Source: JAGOUN01 sp040389005 (GTDB taxonomy: Bacteria; Pseudomonadota; Gammaproteobacteria; JAGOUN01). From it: a stretch of 64,000 nt of DNA. Below the pieces are notes generated by a model that did not search any database, had not been told where the DNA came from, and saw only the letters and a program-made list of their open reading frames with translations. The DNA lies in the NCBI GenBank assembly GCA_040389005.1, contig JAZKAS010000017.1, positions 1-64,000 of the forward strand, read 5' to 3'. Both the position numbers and the translations under genes were made by a program. How positions within the stretch are numbered: the first letter of the stretch is position 1; the number at the start of each line of letters is the position of its first letter. Shown piece by piece: positions 62,502-64,000 of this stretch.

Positions 62502-63122
62502 ATGCGACCGATCACATTGCAGGCGAGCCCAGGTAATTGGCAAAAATTTATTGCGCGTCGTTTAAGCTCAAGCTTTCAAATACTGGCTAAAAAAATTTGG
62601 CAACGTGATCGCTATACATGCCAGTACTGTGATTTTCAAGCAAAAGAATATATGGATGTGATTAATCATGATCAAAATTATGCAAATAATAAAGCATCTA
62701 ATTTAGTGACAGCGTGTGGATTTTGCTCGCAATGTTTTTTTCTTGAGTCTATTGGTCTAGATGATATGAGTGGTGGCCAACTTATTTTGTTACCAGAAAT
62801 TTCTCAAGAAAATTTAAATAGCTTTTGCCATGTTATTTTTTGTGCGATGAGTAGCAAGGCCGAATATCAAGATAACGCACAAATTATTTACCGAAACTTG
62901 AAAGCACGCAATAAACCCATCGAAGCAATTTTGGGAGAAGGTGGCTCTGATGCTAAAAAATTAGGTGAAGTTATTGCGGAATACCAATCGCTTCCTAACA
63001 CTAAGTCTCTTCAACCATTTTTTAAAGATGTGCGCTTGTTGCCTCTGCAAGCAAAATTTAGCAAGCAACTTGAAGCATGGGCTAAATCTGCAGTGAGTAA
63101 AAGCATGGCGATATTATCCTAA
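62502..63122 (+). CDS. icmJ: Dot/Icm zinc-binding cytoplasmic protein IcmJ/DotN
   Basis: 206 residues (Legionella 208). Soluble. HNH-like zinc site: RDRYTCQYCDFQAKEYMDVINHDQNYANNKASNLVTACGFCSQCFF with two CxxC pairs and HD. Also LILLPEISQENLNSFCHVIFCAM and the Lys-rich tail. Binds the DotL/DotM coupling complex in Legionella. It starts 78 bases after icmD and is followed 13 bases later by icmB. Confidence 0.94.
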   Translation: MRPITLQASPGNWQKFIARRLSSSFQILAKKIWQRDRYTCQYCDFQAKEYMDVINHDQNYANNKASNLVTACGFCSQCFFLESIGLDDMSGGQLILLPEISQENLNSFCHVIFCAMSSKAEYQDNAQIIYRNLKARNKPIEAILGEGGSDAKKLGEVIAEYQSLPNTKSLQPFFKDVRLLPLQAKFSKQLEAWAKSAVSKSMAILS

Positions 63123-63135
63123 GGAAAGGTTGATT

Positions 63136-64000
63136 ATGAATATCATCGATAGGCTTCTTAATAATGTAGATTCATTGCTGGCATGGTTTGCGAGTGGCTT
63201 GAAAACCTCGTGTGAAGATTATTGTGAACTAGAAACTGCAGACAGTGAATTTACTTTGGTGGCGCGCGATGGTTCTTTAGTTTCAATGATCAGTATTGAA
63301 GGCGTGAGTCGTTTAATCGGTACTGATGAATTTAACCAAATTCATGCAGGATTAACGCAGACATTACAAACGTCTTTAGGGCGGCGCGGCCATTCTTTTC
63401 AAGTTGTTTTTAGCTATGATCGCGCAAAAGCCATGCAACAAATTAGCGAGATGCTAACACCGGCAAAAGCCACAGCGCAGCGTTTACAATTATCGCTTAA
63501 CGATTTATTTTCTGAACGTGAAAAAGTTATTTCAAGTTATTGTGCTAAAGAAACTATGTACTTCGTGTTGTGGACGTATCCGACCAGTCTCGCAGAAGAA
63601 CAACAAAGCAAATCGCAAAAAGATAAATTAAAAGCGATAAAAGATAGTAAATATCCGCAACCTTTAAATGCACAAAATCTTATTGCTGCGATGCCTGATA
63701 TTCGCAATGCGCATGAATCGTTTTCACGTTCGGTGGTGAATGATTTAACCTCGCTCGGTATTTATTGTAAATTATTAAACGCACATGATGCCATACACGG
63801 TATGCGTTTAATGAGTGAGCCTGAACAAACCGGAAAAGATTGGCGCGCCGTTTTGCCAGGAGATCGTATTCCACCGCGTGTACTTGTGAATGGAAAATAT
63901 GCAGAACTTTCTGGATTATTATATCCAAGATTGGCACAACAAATATTTCCGCGTGATGCAGAGGCCTTAGATATTCGCACGATTCGTGTAGGTGATTCTA
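63136..64000 (+). CDS. icmB: Dot/Icm ATPase IcmB/DotO, 3' truncated by window edge
   Basis: VirB4-like ATPase that energises the secretion system. Only the first 288 codons are in the window. Start ATG 63136 with AAGGAAAGG upstream; MNIIDRLLNNVDSLLAWFASGLKTSCEDYCELETADSEFTLVARDGSLVSMISIEGVSRLIG is the conserved DotO start. Also QTSLGRRGHSFQVVFSYD and RNAHESFSRSVVNDLTSLGIY. The Walker motifs lie further on, beyond the end of the window. Confidence 0.94.
   Translation, partial: MNIIDRLLNNVDSLLAWFASGLKTSCEDYCELETADSEFTLVARDGSLVSMISIEGVSRLIGTDEFNQIHAGLTQTLQTSLGRRGHSFQVVFSYDRAKAMQQISEMLTPAKATAQRLQLSLNDLFSEREKVISSYCAKETMYFVLWTYPTSLAEEQQSKSQKDKLKAIKDSKYPQPLNAQNLIAAMPDIRNAHESFSRSVVNDLTSLGIYCKLLNAHDAIHGMRLMSEPEQTGKDWRAVLPGDRIPPRVLVNGKYAELSGLLYPRLAQQIFPRDAEALDIRTIRVGDS

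Overview
The window is AT-rich, gene-dense DNA from a gammaproteobacterium of the order Legionellales, with Coxiella/Rickettsiella/Berkiella-like relatives most likely. The clearest sign is the right end (52058-64000), which carries a Dot/Icm type IVB secretion block in the order icmP-O-N-L-K-E-G-C-D-J-B. There is no icmM between icmN and icmL, as in Coxiella-type loci. Housekeeping proteins (RNase R, RlmB, ThyA, HemA, RF1, PrmC, YchF, L25, LolB, Lgt) are all gammaproteobacterial in type. Five runs of exactly 10 N (20554, 20985, 24554, 49731, 58669) show a draft scaffold. Two of them (24554 and 58669) break reading frames artificially, so the giant protein and IcmE each appear as two ORFs but are single genes.

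Layout. 1-8.5 kb: end of ptsP, a YciI-like protein, a Sel1-repeat exported protein, a TauE/SafE permease, lgt, an AAA_14/DUF4143 ATPase, thyA with a small exported protein, and a small lipoprotein. 8.6-13 kb: rnr-rlmB, then two tandem paralogous secreted proteins. 13-21.2 kb, minus strand: a classical tRNA-Gln / prs / rplY / pth / ychF cluster, interrupted by two unknown genes (16813-19959) and by a second DUF4143 ATPase (14131-15336). 21.3-34.2 kb: a LanM-dehydratase-like protein with a small partner gene, then on the opposite strand a giant (about 3400 residue) helicase-like protein resembling eukaryotic DUF3638/DUF3645 proteins, lying just downstream of an ABC-F gene. 36.2-42.5 kb: an IMPase-family gene, lolB, hemA, prfA, an inserted opposite-strand membrane protein, prmC. 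42.5-51.3 kb: a large protein with an internal duplication, an outer-membrane barrel, and a very large unknown gene that appears as two ORFs separated by a -1 frame change. 51.4-64 kb: dksA and the Dot/Icm block.

Interpretation. The unrecognised large genes sit at the joints of otherwise conserved housekeeping operons, and several share a GCCTATACT promoter-like motif. They are candidates for Dot/Icm substrates, but this is inference from context. A second theme is small palindromic (REP/RPE-like) elements. Several appear to be inserted in frame inside essential genes (lgt, hemA, prmC, icmC, possibly lolB), as described for Rickettsia palindromic elements. No stretch longer than 300 bases lacks a gene. 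No CRISPR array, rRNA, insertion sequence or prophage was seen.
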